DNA from: Staphylococcus taiwanensis
Lineage (GTDB): Bacteria; Bacillota; Bacilli; Staphylococcales; Staphylococcaceae
Reading direction: 5' to 3'
Length of the DNA: 64,000 bases
Assembly: GCA_020544305.1 (NCBI GenBank)
Contig: CP058667.1
Span: 620,001-684,000 of the forward strand
Both the position numbers and the translations under genes were made by a program. This document shows positions 17,827 to 27,011 of this stretch, one piece after another (positions within the stretch are counted from its first letter, which is position 1; every line of letters starts with the position of its first letter). Below the pieces are notes generated by a model that saw nothing but the letters and a program-made list of their open reading frames with translations, ran no database searches and was not told where the DNA came from.

Positions 17827-19587
17827 TTAAGATTCCTCCTTTGAGTATTTATAAGGTATGTCACATTGTACAGTTGTTCCTTCATTCGTTGACTCAAAAT
17901 GTAATGATGCTGCAGTTCCATATAATCCAATCAAACGTCGATTTAAGTTCTCTAAGGCACTTCCCGTTCCTGTTTCGGAGGTAACACTCATTTGTCCAAT
18001 TAGCGGTAATATGTCTTGAGCTATGCCACTACCATTATCTCGAACAACGATTTGTAACGTATGTGCATCAGGATTAGGTCGGACATCGACATGAACGATA
18101 TTATCTTTACGACGATGTTTAAAAGCGTGTTTAATAGCATTTTCCACTAATATTTGAATAATGAATGGTGGAATTAATGCATTATGGCAGGAATTGTCGA
18201 TATTATATTTAATTGTGAATCGGTCAGGAAAACGCGCTTGTTCAAGTGATAAATAAGCTTCTACTTGTTGCAACTCTTTCTCTAAGGTAATGGTGTTGTT
18301 ACGTGCGCCTTGTAGATTTGATCTAAAGAATTGACTTAATTGCAATAATAATTTACGTGCTTTTTCACTATCAATCCGTACAAGTGCAGATATCGTATTA
18401 ATCGCATTAAAGAAGAAATGTGGGTTAACTTGAGCTTGTAACGACTTAATTTCCGCATCACGTAAAAGTTTACTTTGTGTTTCAGCCTGTCCTAATTCTA
18501 ATTGACTTGAGAATATATCTGCTAAACCACGTGCCAGTTGTTTCGTTGAAGTCGTTATATCATTTTCATTAGTGAAATAAAATTTCAATGTACCAGCTAC
18601 TTTATCATTAATCATTAAGGGTATCACCAATGCAGCAACAAGTGGACAATTAGGGTTTTTACAGCCAATATCTTCTTTAGAATGTGCTTCTTTCAAATGA
18701 CCTGTCCGAATGACTTCTTTAGATAAATGCGTAATAATTTCTTTCTTAGCAACATGATGATCGCTTCCAGCACCTACATGTGTTAAAATATCTGTCTTAT
18801 TCGTAATCGCGACTGCTGAAACTTTCATTAAATTTAAAATGATTTCAGCAACAGGACGCGCCGACGTCTCATTTAAACCAGAACGGAAGTAAGGTAACGT
18901 TTTATTCGCTAATTCTAAAACATCGTGGGTTTGAATGGCACGTGCTTGTTCTTCTTGTTGCAATGTTGAAAGAATAATGGATAGGAAGATGGCTGTTCCG
19001 ATACTATTAATTAAAATCATAGGTATGCCAATAAACTCAACCAAAGTCCAAGCAGCAGAGGTATCATTTGCGAAAATCAGAATACATGCCATTTGAATAC
19101 ATTCATTTACTGCTCCAATAATTGCACCAGTTAAAATTGTAGGATATGTATAACGATGCATCGTACGATAACCATAAAATCCTGAAATCAAAGCAATAAA
19201 AATTGAAGAAATAAGATATGTATAAGCATCAGCGCCACCAATATATAGACGCGACAATCCAGATATTATGCCGACAATGATAGCAACGAAAGGGCCACCA
19301 ATTAATCCAGCCATGCCGATGGTTAATACACGTGTATTTGCCATTGAAGCATCATTATTCAAATGATAGTAAATGTTACTGGAAACAATTTTGCCATTTT
19401 CAATTTCTATACCAGTAAAATTTGAAATAATCGCAAATAATGAAAATAAAATAGTCAATTGCCATTGAGAACGTAATATTTCACGCTCTCCCATCATAGT
19501 TTTAAAGTGATTAATATTCATTAATATGTACGCAATAATAATAATTAAACCTACGCGCTCCAGCAATAAAATGAATAAATTGAACAT
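17827..19587 (-). CDS. lytS: Sensor histidine kinase LytS
   Basis: 586 residues. About six membrane helices of the 5TMR-LYT sensor type (including MAGLIGGPFVAIIVGIISG) are followed by a GAF-like domain with a CxxxxCPL cysteine pair (GCKNPNCPLVAAL), then the His_kinase core NPHFFFNAINTISALVRI and an ATPase domain (NAIKHAFKH, DNGSGI). CAGGTG precedes ATG 19587. In S. aureus lytS lies behind scdA; here scdA is some 17 kb away and opuC/DHA2 genes are the neighbours. Confidence 0.93.
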   Translation of the reverse strand: MFNLFILLLERVGLIIIIAYILMNINHFKTMMGEREILRSQWQLTILFSLFAIISNFTGIEIENGKIVSSNIYYHLNNDASMANTRVLTIGMAGLIGGPFVAIIVGIISGLSRLYIGGADAYTYLISSIFIALISGFYGYRTMHRYTYPTILTGAIIGAVNECIQMACILIFANDTSAAWTLVEFIGIPMILINSIGTAIFLSIILSTLQQEEQARAIQTHDVLELANKTLPYFRSGLNETSARPVAEIILNLMKVSAVAITNKTDILTHVGAGSDHHVAKKEIITHLSKEVIRTGHLKEAHSKEDIGCKNPNCPLVAALVIPLMINDKVAGTLKFYFTNENDITTSTKQLARGLADIFSSQLELGQAETQSKLLRDAEIKSLQAQVNPHFFFNAINTISALVRIDSEKARKLLLQLSQFFRSNLQGARNNTITLEKELQQVEAYLSLEQARFPDRFTIKYNIDNSCHNALIPPFIIQILVENAIKHAFKHRRKDNIVHVDVRPNPDAHTLQIVVRDNGSGIAQDILPLIGQMSVTSETGTGSALENLNRRLIGLYGTAASLHFESTNEGTTVQCDIPYKYSKEES

Positions 19588-20049
19588 ATATTTACACCTG
19601 TTATTTATTATTTTTAATTCTAAAAATTGTTCTTAGTTATCATTATAGTATGGAAAATTTTAACTTGATAGTTTAAAATTAAAACTTATATTTTACAACT
19701 AGCTAAATATTAGTCAATTGCATCGTTAAATAGATTGTAAAAAATCAACTTTCGAAAAATAAGAGTTTTTTATTACGTCATTTATCCATAATTGTGATAA
19801 GGTTTTCAATGTAAACTAATTTATTAAGTTGAGAATAAATTGCGATGAAATCATAAAAAGTAGATTTCACTTTATTCTCTAAGTTTGATTTATCTCAACT
19901 ACACTGATTTACATTCAACCTATACCGTACAGGGACTTTCTAAGCATGTTAGGAAGAGGTCATGGGTTATGAGAAGTATATTGTTGAGAATTTTCAGACT
20001 TTAATATGTATATATTAGTTTTTAGGGTGATATAGGAGGAATTTTTGAG
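19588..20049. other. 460-bp structured intergenic region
   Basis: No gene is seen between the divergent lytS and DHA2 transporter. It contains a strong hairpin at 19831-19879: outer GAGAATAAA/TTTATTCTC and inner TGAAATC/GATTTCA. Further outward, GGTT, AATGTAAA and AGTTGAGA at 19801-19830 pair in order with 19890-19920, making a 120-bp inverted structure. Downstream, 19930-19970 holds CTTTCTAA/TTAGGAAG. There is no T-run after the main stem, so it is not a simple terminator. It could be an mRNA leader element or a large operator for the efflux gene. Confidence 0.6.
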
Positions 20050-21450
20050 ATGGAATCTTCAACAGAATTTAGGGGAGATAATAGATTACTAACAGGTATC
20101 ATTATTGGCGTATTGACATTTTGGTTATTCGCACAATCGGTAGTAAATATCGTACCGACATTGCAATCGTCATTTAATACCAATATGGGTACGATTAATA
20201 TCGCAGTCAGTTTATCGGCACTGATTTCTGGACTCTTTATTGTGGGTGCTGGAGATGTGGCAGATAAGTTTGGTCGCGTGAAGATGACTTACATAGGGTT
20301 AGCTTTAAGTATTATTGGTTCTTTATGTTTGATTATTGCACCATATGCTTGGCTATTAATTGTTGGTCGTGCATTGCAAGGGTTATCTGGTGCGTTCATT
20401 ATGCCATCAACACTTGCCATTATTAATGAATATTACATAGGTAAAGAAAGACAACGTGCCGTCAGTTATTGGTCTATCGGATCTTGGGGCGGTAGCGGTA
20501 TTTGTTCATTATTTGGTGGCTTTGTCGCTTCAACGATAGGATGGCAATGGATTTTTATCGTTTCAATTGCCTTATCAATTTTAGCCTTTTTCTTAATTAA
20601 ACATACACCCGAGACTAAAGTTGAACCTGGCCCAAATGAGAAAGATAATAAATCTAAATTTGATGTAACAGGCCTTATCTTATTAGTTATTACGCTATTA
20701 AGTGTCAATGTTATGGTGACACAAGCGGCTGATCGTGGCTTAATGTCTCCAATGATTTTATCACTAGGCGTCGTCTTTTTAGTTGCTGGTATTCTATTTA
20801 TTGTTCGTGAAATTAAAGCTAAGAATCCACTTGTTGATTTTCGTATTTTCAAAAATAAGGGCTACAGTGGTGCAACACTTTCAAACTTCATGTTAAATGG
20901 TGTTGCTGGTGGTACGCTTATCGTTGTTAACACGTATTATCAAAGTCAACTGGGATTCAGCTCATTACAAGCAGGACTGATTTCAATCACGTATCTTGTT
21001 GCTGTACTGATCATGATTCGTGTAGGAGAGAAATTGTTGCAAAAGCAAGGTGCTAAAAAGCCGTTATTAACGGGTAGTGGTTTCGCATTCCTAGGTTTAA
21101 TCCTATTGTCTTTAACTTTCTTACCAAATATTGCTTATATTATTTCAAGTATCATCGGTTACTTGTTATTTGGTATTGGTTTAGGTACGTATGCAACACC
21201 TTCAACAGATACAGCCGTTGCAGAAGCACCGGATGATAAAGTAGGGGTTGCTTCAGGATTATATAAAATGGCATCATCACTAGGTAATGCGTTTGGTGTA
21301 GCTATGTCTAGTACGATTTATGGCTTTGGCGCTTCACTTATGAATTTACAATTAGGTGGTGCGGCTGGTGTGTTATTTAATGCTGGAATAGCTTTAACAG
21401 CCTTTATTGTTATATTCTTTTTAGTTCCAAAAAAATTAAAAAATAATTAG
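20050..21450 (+). CDS. MFS transporter, DHA2 (EmrB/QacA) family, 14 helices
   Basis: 466 residues, about 14 hydrophobic segments. MFS motif A is GDVADKFGRVKM and the drug:H+ antiporter motif C region is SWGGSGICSLFGGFVAS. AGGAGGAA lies before ATG 20050. From memory S. aureus has a DHA2 efflux protein gene between opuC and panE, in agreement with this place. It probably exports cationic or lipophilic toxic compounds by proton exchange; the substrate is unknown. Its long upstream region carries a large hairpin. Confidence 0.83.
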   Translation: MESSTEFRGDNRLLTGIIIGVLTFWLFAQSVVNIVPTLQSSFNTNMGTINIAVSLSALISGLFIVGAGDVADKFGRVKMTYIGLALSIIGSLCLIIAPYAWLLIVGRALQGLSGAFIMPSTLAIINEYYIGKERQRAVSYWSIGSWGGSGICSLFGGFVASTIGWQWIFIVSIALSILAFFLIKHTPETKVEPGPNEKDNKSKFDVTGLILLVITLLSVNVMVTQAADRGLMSPMILSLGVVFLVAGILFIVREIKAKNPLVDFRIFKNKGYSGATLSNFMLNGVAGGTLIVVNTYYQSQLGFSSLQAGLISITYLVAVLIMIRVGEKLLQKQGAKKPLLTGSGFAFLGLILLSLTFLPNIAYIISSIIGYLLFGIGLGTYATPSTDTAVAEAPDDKVGVASGLYKMASSLGNAFGVAMSSTIYGFGASLMNLQLGGAAGVLFNAGIALTAFIVIFFLVPKKLKNN

Positions 21451-21460
21451 TATATTAACA

Positions 21461-21500
21461 AACCCTCGGTGAGTTTTTTTGACGCACTGAGGGTTTTTAA
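21461..21500 (+). terminator. Terminator of the DHA2 transporter gene
   Basis: ACCCTCGGTG pairs with CACTGAGGGT, followed by a T-run. The 12-base loop is T-rich. Confidence 0.85.
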
Positions 21501-21620
21501 ATTTTTGAGCAAAATAAAATATTAATTATCTAAAAATTATGAATATTTCGTTTATAATATTGACTGAGGCGTAGTAAAGTAGTACTTTTAAAACATCATT
21601 ATAAAAAGGAGTCATGATTT

Positions 21621-22593
21621 ATGAAAATAGCGATTGCTGGTTCTGGTGCATTAGGTAGTGGATTTGGAGCGATGTTATATCGACAAGGTTACGATGTGAC
21701 ATTAATTGGCGATGTTATATCGACAAGGTTACGATGTGACATTAATTGATGGTTGGGAACCTCAGGCGACTGCCATCAAACGAGATGGATTACATATTGA
21801 TATTAATGGAGAACAACATCATCTCAATATACCTATGTATCAACATACTGACATACCACAAGAGCATTATTTTGATGTCGTGTTCTTATTTACGAAAGCA
21901 ATGCAACTACATGACATGCTTGAACACATTAAACATCATATTCATGACAAGACAGTTATGGTATGTACAATGAATGGTTTAAAACACGAACGCTTAATTG
22001 GTCAATATGTTGACGAATCACGTATTGTTCGTGGTGTTACAACATGGACAGCTGGTTTAGAATCGCCAGGACATACACATTTAATGGGTTATGGTCCTGT
22101 AGAAATTGGCGCACTCGTTCGAGAAGGACAACCTAATGTTGATGTGGTATATGACTTATTAGATAAGTCTGGACTAAATCCGCATAAAAGTGAGAATCTG
22201 CAACAATCTATTTGGAAGAAAATTTGTGTTAACGGAACGGCTAATGCGTTATGTACAATCTTAGAATGTCGTTTATCGAATCTTAATGAGAGTGACTATG
22301 CTAAGAAATTAGTATATAAAATTACGCAGGAAATCGTTCAAGTAGCAACAATCGATGGGGTACATTTAAATGCAGATGAAGTCTATACCTATTTAATTGA
22401 CTTGAATGATAAAGTAGGACCACATTTCCCTTCAATGTACCAAGATTTAATCAATAATAATCGTTTAACAGAAATTGATTATATCAATGGTGCGGTAGCG
22501 CGATTAGGTGAAGAACAACATATTGACGCACCTGTAAATCAATTTGTGGCTAATATGATACATGCGAAAGAAGAACAACGCCATGCTAAATAA
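21621..22593 (+). pseudogene. panE: 2-dehydropantoate 2-reductase, disrupted by 40-bp tandem duplication
   Basis: AAAGGAG precedes ATG 21621. The N-terminus has the NADP-binding motif GSGALGSG. Bases 21669-21708 are repeated exactly at 21709-21748. The 40-bp insertion shifts the frame, and translation from ATG stops at TGA 21747 after 42 codons. Removing one copy restores one open frame of 311 codons (310 residues) ending at 22593, with the ketopantoate reductase core (KICVNGTANALCTILE). The intact remainder lacks the nucleotide-binding start. PanE makes pantoate for coenzyme A. Deletion between the repeats would repair the gene exactly. Confidence 0.92.
21669..21748 (+). repeat. Perfect 40-bp direct duplication in panE
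   Basis: Two identical, directly adjacent 40-bp copies, 21669-21708 and 21709-21748. The length is not a multiple of three and breaks panE. Confidence 0.97.
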
Positions 22594-22612
22594 CTGATCA
22601 TATTTATACAAG

Positions 22613-22658
22613 AGGCTAGGATGATGAATTCAATTAGAATGATATCCTAGTCCTTTTT
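22613..22658 (+). terminator. Terminator after panE
   Basis: GGCTAGGAT pairs with ATCCTAGTCC, followed by TTTTT. Confidence 0.8.
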
Positions 22659-22795
22659 AGTCAGTCAGATTAATATATTTTAAGGTCTAGAAGTGTTAAC
22701 CTAAATATTCAAACTTTGATAAATGATGGTGTTTTTAAAAAGTAATAAAAATGGGTAGAAGAAAGTTAAGCGAACTCAAAGGAGATGTTGAGACT

Positions 22796-23269
22796 ATGAA
22801 TGGGTCTACAAAACGAATCTTAATGACAGCCGTTGTGGGTGGTCTGTTAAGTGGAGCGGTCAAGATGGGCTGGGAAGCACTAGTCCCACCGAGAACACCT
22901 GAACGCGATGAAGAACCACCGCCAATGACATTACTAAATAAATTATCTTTGCCAGATAACATCAAGAATGCGACTTATCACTATAATGGCCATGATATCC
23001 CTGTTACTGTTATGGGTATTCATTACGGTTTTTCAGTAGCAAATGCACTCGCTTATGGTTTAATTGCTGAAAAATGCCCTAAAATGACTGCTTTCAAAGG
23101 CACATTATTTGGCATTGCGATTCATATCGCATTTCATGAATACCTATTACCGAAACTTAATTTAACACCACAGGTTAAAGATTTACCAAATGAAGAACGA
23201 CTTTCTGAATTATTCGGCCATATCGTTTGGATGAACACCATCGATTTAGTACGAAATTCTAGTAAGTAA
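22796..23269 (+). CDS. YagU/DUF1440-like membrane protein
   Basis: 157 residues from ATG 22796. AAAGGAG at 22778-22784 lies 11 bases before it; the in-frame codon at 22751 has no ribosome site. The opening MTAVVGGLLSGAVKMGWEALVPPRTPERDEEPP is typical of the YagU family (small inner-membrane proteins linked to acid resistance in E. coli), with three or so further hydrophobic segments (core KMGWEALVPPR). It lies 57 bp ahead of an SDR epimerase gene and may form an operon with it. The role is uncertain. Confidence 0.72.
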   Translation: MNGSTKRILMTAVVGGLLSGAVKMGWEALVPPRTPERDEEPPPMTLLNKLSLPDNIKNATYHYNGHDIPVTVMGIHYGFSVANALAYGLIAEKCPKMTAFKGTLFGIAIHIAFHEYLLPKLNLTPQVKDLPNEERLSELFGHIVWMNTIDLVRNSSK

Positions 23270-23326
23270 GTTGAATTTAAATATTCATTTTCAAAAAGAG
23301 AGAAAATAGAAGGGTGAGTATCATAT

Positions 23327-24178
23327 ATGACTAAAATATTTATAACTGGTGCAACAGGATTAATTGGAGAGCGTTTAACGAAACGATTGGTTGAAGATGG
23401 ACACGAGGTAGCAGGCTTTACGACATCACAACGTGGTAAAGATAAATTAGAAGGACTTAATGCTAAAGCTTACATTGGAGATATCTTAAAAGCAGACACT
23501 ATCGATGCGGCTATCGGTGACTTCCGACCAGAAGTGATTATTAACCAAATTACGGATTTAAAAAATGTTGATATGGCAGCAAATACGAAAGTGCGTGTTG
23601 AAGGTGGTAAAAACTTAACAGACGCAGCGTTAAAATATGATGTGAAAAAAGTAGTAGCGCAAAGTATTGGCTTTATGTATGAACCTGGTGAAGGATTAGC
23701 CACTGAAGAAACACCTTTAGATTATCATTCAGAGGGCGACAGAAAGATAACTGTCGATGGCGTCGTTGGTCTAGAAAAAGAAACGGCACGTATGGATCAA
23801 TATGTAGTACTCCGTTTTGGTTGGTTATATGGCCCAGGTACTTGGTATGGCAAAGATGGTATGATTTATAATCAATTTAAAGATGGCGACGTTACTTTAT
23901 CAGATGGTGTAACTTCATTTATTCATTTAGACGATGCAGTTGAAGTATCTATTCAAGCAATTAATTTTGATAATGGTATTTACAATGTTGCTGATGATGA
24001 ACCTGTTAAAGGATCAGATTTTGCAGCATGGTATGCGAATGAAGTTGGTGTAAATGCTGATGTAACGATTCAACCTGCACAACCATTTGAACGTGGTATT
24101 ACAAATGATAAATTTAAAGCACAAGGTGGCACATTAATTTATAAAACATGGAAAGATGGTATGCATCCATTAAAATAA
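23327..24178 (+). CDS. NAD-dependent epimerase/dehydratase (extended SDR)
   Basis: 283 residues. The Rossmann motif is GATGLIG at residues 8-14. The canonical YxxxK is not obvious after the Ser-like region (VAQSIGFMYEPGEG); instead a Glu-Lys-Glu segment (GLEKETARM) stands where YxxxK is expected, so it is probably an atypical extended SDR, possibly with altered catalysis. Also seen are VLRFGWLYGPGTWY and the C-terminal substrate domain. AGAAGGGTGA stands before ATG 23327. Substrate unknown. Confidence 0.75.
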   Translation: MTKIFITGATGLIGERLTKRLVEDGHEVAGFTTSQRGKDKLEGLNAKAYIGDILKADTIDAAIGDFRPEVIINQITDLKNVDMAANTKVRVEGGKNLTDAALKYDVKKVVAQSIGFMYEPGEGLATEETPLDYHSEGDRKITVDGVVGLEKETARMDQYVVLRFGWLYGPGTWYGKDGMIYNQFKDGDVTLSDGVTSFIHLDDAVEVSIQAINFDNGIYNVADDEPVKGSDFAAWYANEVGVNADVTIQPAQPFERGITNDKFKAQGGTLIYKTWKDGMHPLK

Positions 24179-24198
24179 ATGTTTAGAAATAAAGTAAA

Positions 24199-24245
24199 GC
24201 ACTGTTATTGGCTAAGCTAACTTAGCTGATAACAGTGCTCTTTTG
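24199..24245. terminator. Bidirectional terminator SDR gene / yidC-like gene
   Basis: A strong stem AGCACTGTTAT..GCTAAG/CTTAGC..ATAACAGTGCT with a 4-base loop lies between convergent genes and has T-runs on both sides. Confidence 0.92.
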
Positions 24246-24248
24246 TGT

Positions 24249-25139
24249 TTATTGAGCGTCTTTAGAATGATTGTCTGTTGTTGTGTTTTGCGCTTCATTA
24301 GTGATTTCGGCGTCATAGTCTTTGGTCTTATTGTTACGTTGTTGCTCAATTTGTTGTCGTAATTGATCACCCGCTGCTTGACCGACCTTAGCGTAATGGC
24401 TGTGAGCAAAGTGCATTTGAATAATTAAAAATGTTGCACTAATAGCCCAATATAAACTTAATGCTGAAGCGGATTGCAACGATGCGTATATAATAAACAA
24501 TGGTGATATGACCATCATGACATGATATGAACGTCGTTCGTTCTTAGGATAGTGAATCGAATTGACTAATGGTTGAATAAAATAAAGTAACGCTGCGATG
24601 AATGTCATGATAATGTCCGTATGCATCAAGTTAAACCACAAGAAATGTGGATGCTGAATTATACCGCCACTCGTTGGATATTTAATACAAGCATATAAGC
24701 CTAATAGAATAGGAATTTGAATTAAAATAGGCAAAGTACCAATTAAACTCTTGAATGGATTGATGCCGTAGTCATTATATTTCTTCATCAATAATTTATT
24801 CGCTGCAGTACGCTCTTCTTGTGTTTTTGAATGTTTCATTTTTTCTTGCAATTTATCAATCTCTGGTTTAACCACTTTTGTTTTACCACGCATGATATGG
24901 ATATTTTTAACTTGAATAAACATGAGTGGCATAAGAACCATTCGAATAATAAGAACGATAACAATGATGGCTAAGCCATAAATATCATGGAATGTGCGTC
25001 CAAGAAAGTGAAGTAACATATCCATTGGTCTTACAAATACTGTATAAAAGAACCCGTGTTGATCTTCTTTATGGGAATAATCACAACCTGCTAGTAAAAT
25101 CATGACGCCCATTAAGAATAAAAACCATTTCTTTTTCAT
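24249..25139 (-). CDS. YidC/Oxa1-type membrane protein insertase
   Basis: 296 residues. Lipoprotein signal with lipobox LLAGC (Cys19), then five membrane segments. The first conserved one, GLAIIVIVLIIRMVLMPL, carries the Arg of the hydrophilic groove. The loop (KPEIDKLQEKMKHSKTQEE) is the family coiled-coil hairpin, and later segments NPFKSLIGTLPILIQIPI and ASALSLYWAIS are typical. The C-terminal tail is Gln/Asn/Asp-rich and not strongly basic, unlike the ribosome-binding tail of the standard staphylococcal YidC. It is therefore probably a second, paralogous insertase; a sole YidC is the alternative. Confidence 0.85.
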   Translation of the reverse strand: MKKKWFLFLMGVMILLAGCDYSHKEDQHGFFYTVFVRPMDMLLHFLGRTFHDIYGLAIIVIVLIIRMVLMPLMFIQVKNIHIMRGKTKVVKPEIDKLQEKMKHSKTQEERTAANKLLMKKYNDYGINPFKSLIGTLPILIQIPILLGLYACIKYPTSGGIIQHPHFLWFNLMHTDIIMTFIAALLYFIQPLVNSIHYPKNERRSYHVMMVISPLFIIYASLQSASALSLYWAISATFLIIQMHFAHSHYAKVGQAAGDQLRQQIEQQRNNKTKDYDAEITNEAQNTTTDNHSKDAQ

Positions 25140-25239
25140 TTACATACTCCTATGTGCTTGAGATCTTTAATAATCTTAGTCTTTAATAAGTTTAGCTTAA
25201 CATAATCAATTGTAAATTATTGCATTTAATCAAAGTTTT

Positions 25240-26730
25240 TTAATTAGATTTTGTTGTAGTTGATACAATTTTTAAAAATAAGAAAGCATACAAACTTGTA
25301 AGTAGCATGACGAAACTTAATAAGCCATATTTAGCTGATGTTGGTAACCAAGACATCATAAAATGCCAATCTGAGTCCGTAAGTATCATTGATGGTAACA
25401 AGTGTATTAATCCTAAGATAAGTGCAAATGAAACAGTTAGTAATAACACTTTCATTTGCATGTTATGATTACGCCAATTAAAGTGTATCGGCTTACGTTG
25501 ATTGATGTAGCGCCAAATGATTATAAGTGTTATGACAACCAATAAACACATTAATACTGTAATGATGACGATACCAATTTGATATTGATTGATAAATTGT
25601 TGAAGTGTGTCAATGTGCTTGCCATTACTCATCTGTGTATTTAAATTCTGAGCTAAGTCAGGAACACTTTTCGAATATGAATTTGCTAAGATGACGATGC
25701 CATAATCTTGTTTCGGATTTAAAAGAATATAAGATGAATAATTTTCAAGTGTGCCAGGGTGATAAACAATCGTGTCTTTATTACGATCATCAACGAACCA
25801 ACCCGTAGCATAGCTCGAATTGATATCATCATGTGTTTTAACTTTAGGTTGATGCGTTTCAGAAATTAAAGATTTATAGGTTGGTGTCGGATTGAGTTGG
25901 AATTTAATCCATGGTTTTAAACCTTTGGTACCAGTCATCATATATGCCGAAGGATTATCCCCAATGTTGAAAGTAGGGTTATCAGCATGATACTTACCAT
26001 TTTTATAAAGATAACCTTGTGCGTCATCTGCTTGTTTCACATTACTATCTTTTGTTGTGATATCTTTCATTTTTAATGGCTTGAAGATATGTTTATCCAT
26101 ATAGTTTGAATACGATTCATGAGACACATTTTGAACAATGAGCCCTAAGATATCGTAATTCATATTGGAATATTCGAATTGTTTGCCAGGTTTTGCGTCT
26201 AACTTGCGTCCCTTAATACTATTCACAATACCTGATAGACTGTCCGTCTTTTTAGTAATCTTATCATTATCTGTAATGTCACCTGGAATACCACTTGTTT
26301 GAGCAATGAGTTGATCAACAGTTATATCTGTTTTTTTACCTTTATATGACATATAAAAACCAGGGATATACTTGTTGATTTTGTCATCTAATTTAATCTT
26401 GTTATCTTTTACAAGTTGCATGATGGCATAACCAGTAAAAGCTTTAGAATTTGAAGCAATTTCAAAACGTGTTTTAGGAGATACTTTGGTCTTTTTATTA
26501 ATATTTGCGTAACCGTAACCCTTATTCATAAATATCTTATTATGTTTAACGATTAAAACAGATACCCCCGGAATATGGCCATCTTTCATTTCATTAGAAA
26601 CCATTTTGTCAATGTAGCTCTGTGAAGAGGGGCTCAACATAGAATGGTTTGGCTTTAATTTGATTGCTATTGAAAGTGATGCCACAATAATTAATAATAT
26701 GACGCCACCAATAAGTAATTTCTTTTTCAT
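25240..26730 (-). CDS. Serine beta-lactamase-like hydrolase, membrane-anchored (FmtA/Flp-like)
   Basis: 496 residues. An N-terminal membrane anchor (about residues 5-24) precedes a class C beta-lactamase/DD-peptidase fold with SxxK at Ser93-Lys96 (ASNSKAFT), YSN as the second motif and HPG as the KTG-equivalent. Three or four hydrophobic helices follow at the C-terminus (about 385-495). The layout fits the Flp/penicillin-binding-like esterase proteins of staphylococci, which act on cell-wall or teichoic-acid D-Ala or on unknown esters. The catalytic domain would be outside the cell. The precise substrate is unknown. Confidence 0.8.
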   Translation of the reverse strand: MKKKLLIGGVILLIIVASLSIAIKLKPNHSMLSPSSQSYIDKMVSNEMKDGHIPGVSVLIVKHNKIFMNKGYGYANINKKTKVSPKTRFEIASNSKAFTGYAIMQLVKDNKIKLDDKINKYIPGFYMSYKGKKTDITVDQLIAQTSGIPGDITDNDKITKKTDSLSGIVNSIKGRKLDAKPGKQFEYSNMNYDILGLIVQNVSHESYSNYMDKHIFKPLKMKDITTKDSNVKQADDAQGYLYKNGKYHADNPTFNIGDNPSAYMMTGTKGLKPWIKFQLNPTPTYKSLISETHQPKVKTHDDINSSYATGWFVDDRNKDTIVYHPGTLENYSSYILLNPKQDYGIVILANSYSKSVPDLAQNLNTQMSNGKHIDTLQQFINQYQIGIVIITVLMCLLVVITLIIIWRYINQRKPIHFNWRNHNMQMKVLLLTVSFALILGLIHLLPSMILTDSDWHFMMSWLPTSAKYGLLSFVMLLTSLYAFLFLKIVSTTTKSN

Positions 26731-26932
26731 TTGTCTAGTCCTTTATATTCATTTTTACATAGTGAACAATTTAAAATTTTAATGACAATAGTATAGCAAG
26801 TTTTTACCTAAATAGCTCTTTAAAGTCATTTATAAGTAGTAAACAACATTTTTTACTTTAAATTTGAAAAATGAAACATTAAATATAATGGTAAAATGTA
26901 ACTTAAAGAATAAAAAGTGTAATAAAAATAGT

Positions 26933-26973
26933 AGGAGTCCCTATACATTTTTATAGAATGGGAGTATCCTTTA
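26933..26973 (+). other. Leader hairpin upstream of kimA-like gene
   Basis: AGGAGTCCCTATA pairs imperfectly with TATAGAATGGGAGTATCCT, within 80 bases of the start. No ydaO-type cyclic di-AMP riboswitch conservation is seen. It may be a leader structure or chance. Confidence 0.35.
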
Positions 26974-27011
26974 TCCATTGAATTTGAATATATAAAGAGG
27001 GAAAGAGGATT

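Noticed and set aside
22731..22758. Possible SigB promoter GTTTTT...GGGTAG before the YagU-like gene
   Set aside because: The spacer is 16 bases, longer than normal, and the -10 ends in G; too weak to list.
26881..27011. Cyclic di-AMP (ydaO) riboswitch before the kimA-like gene
   Set aside because: Only a simple hairpin is seen; the conserved riboswitch segments are absent and the leader is short.
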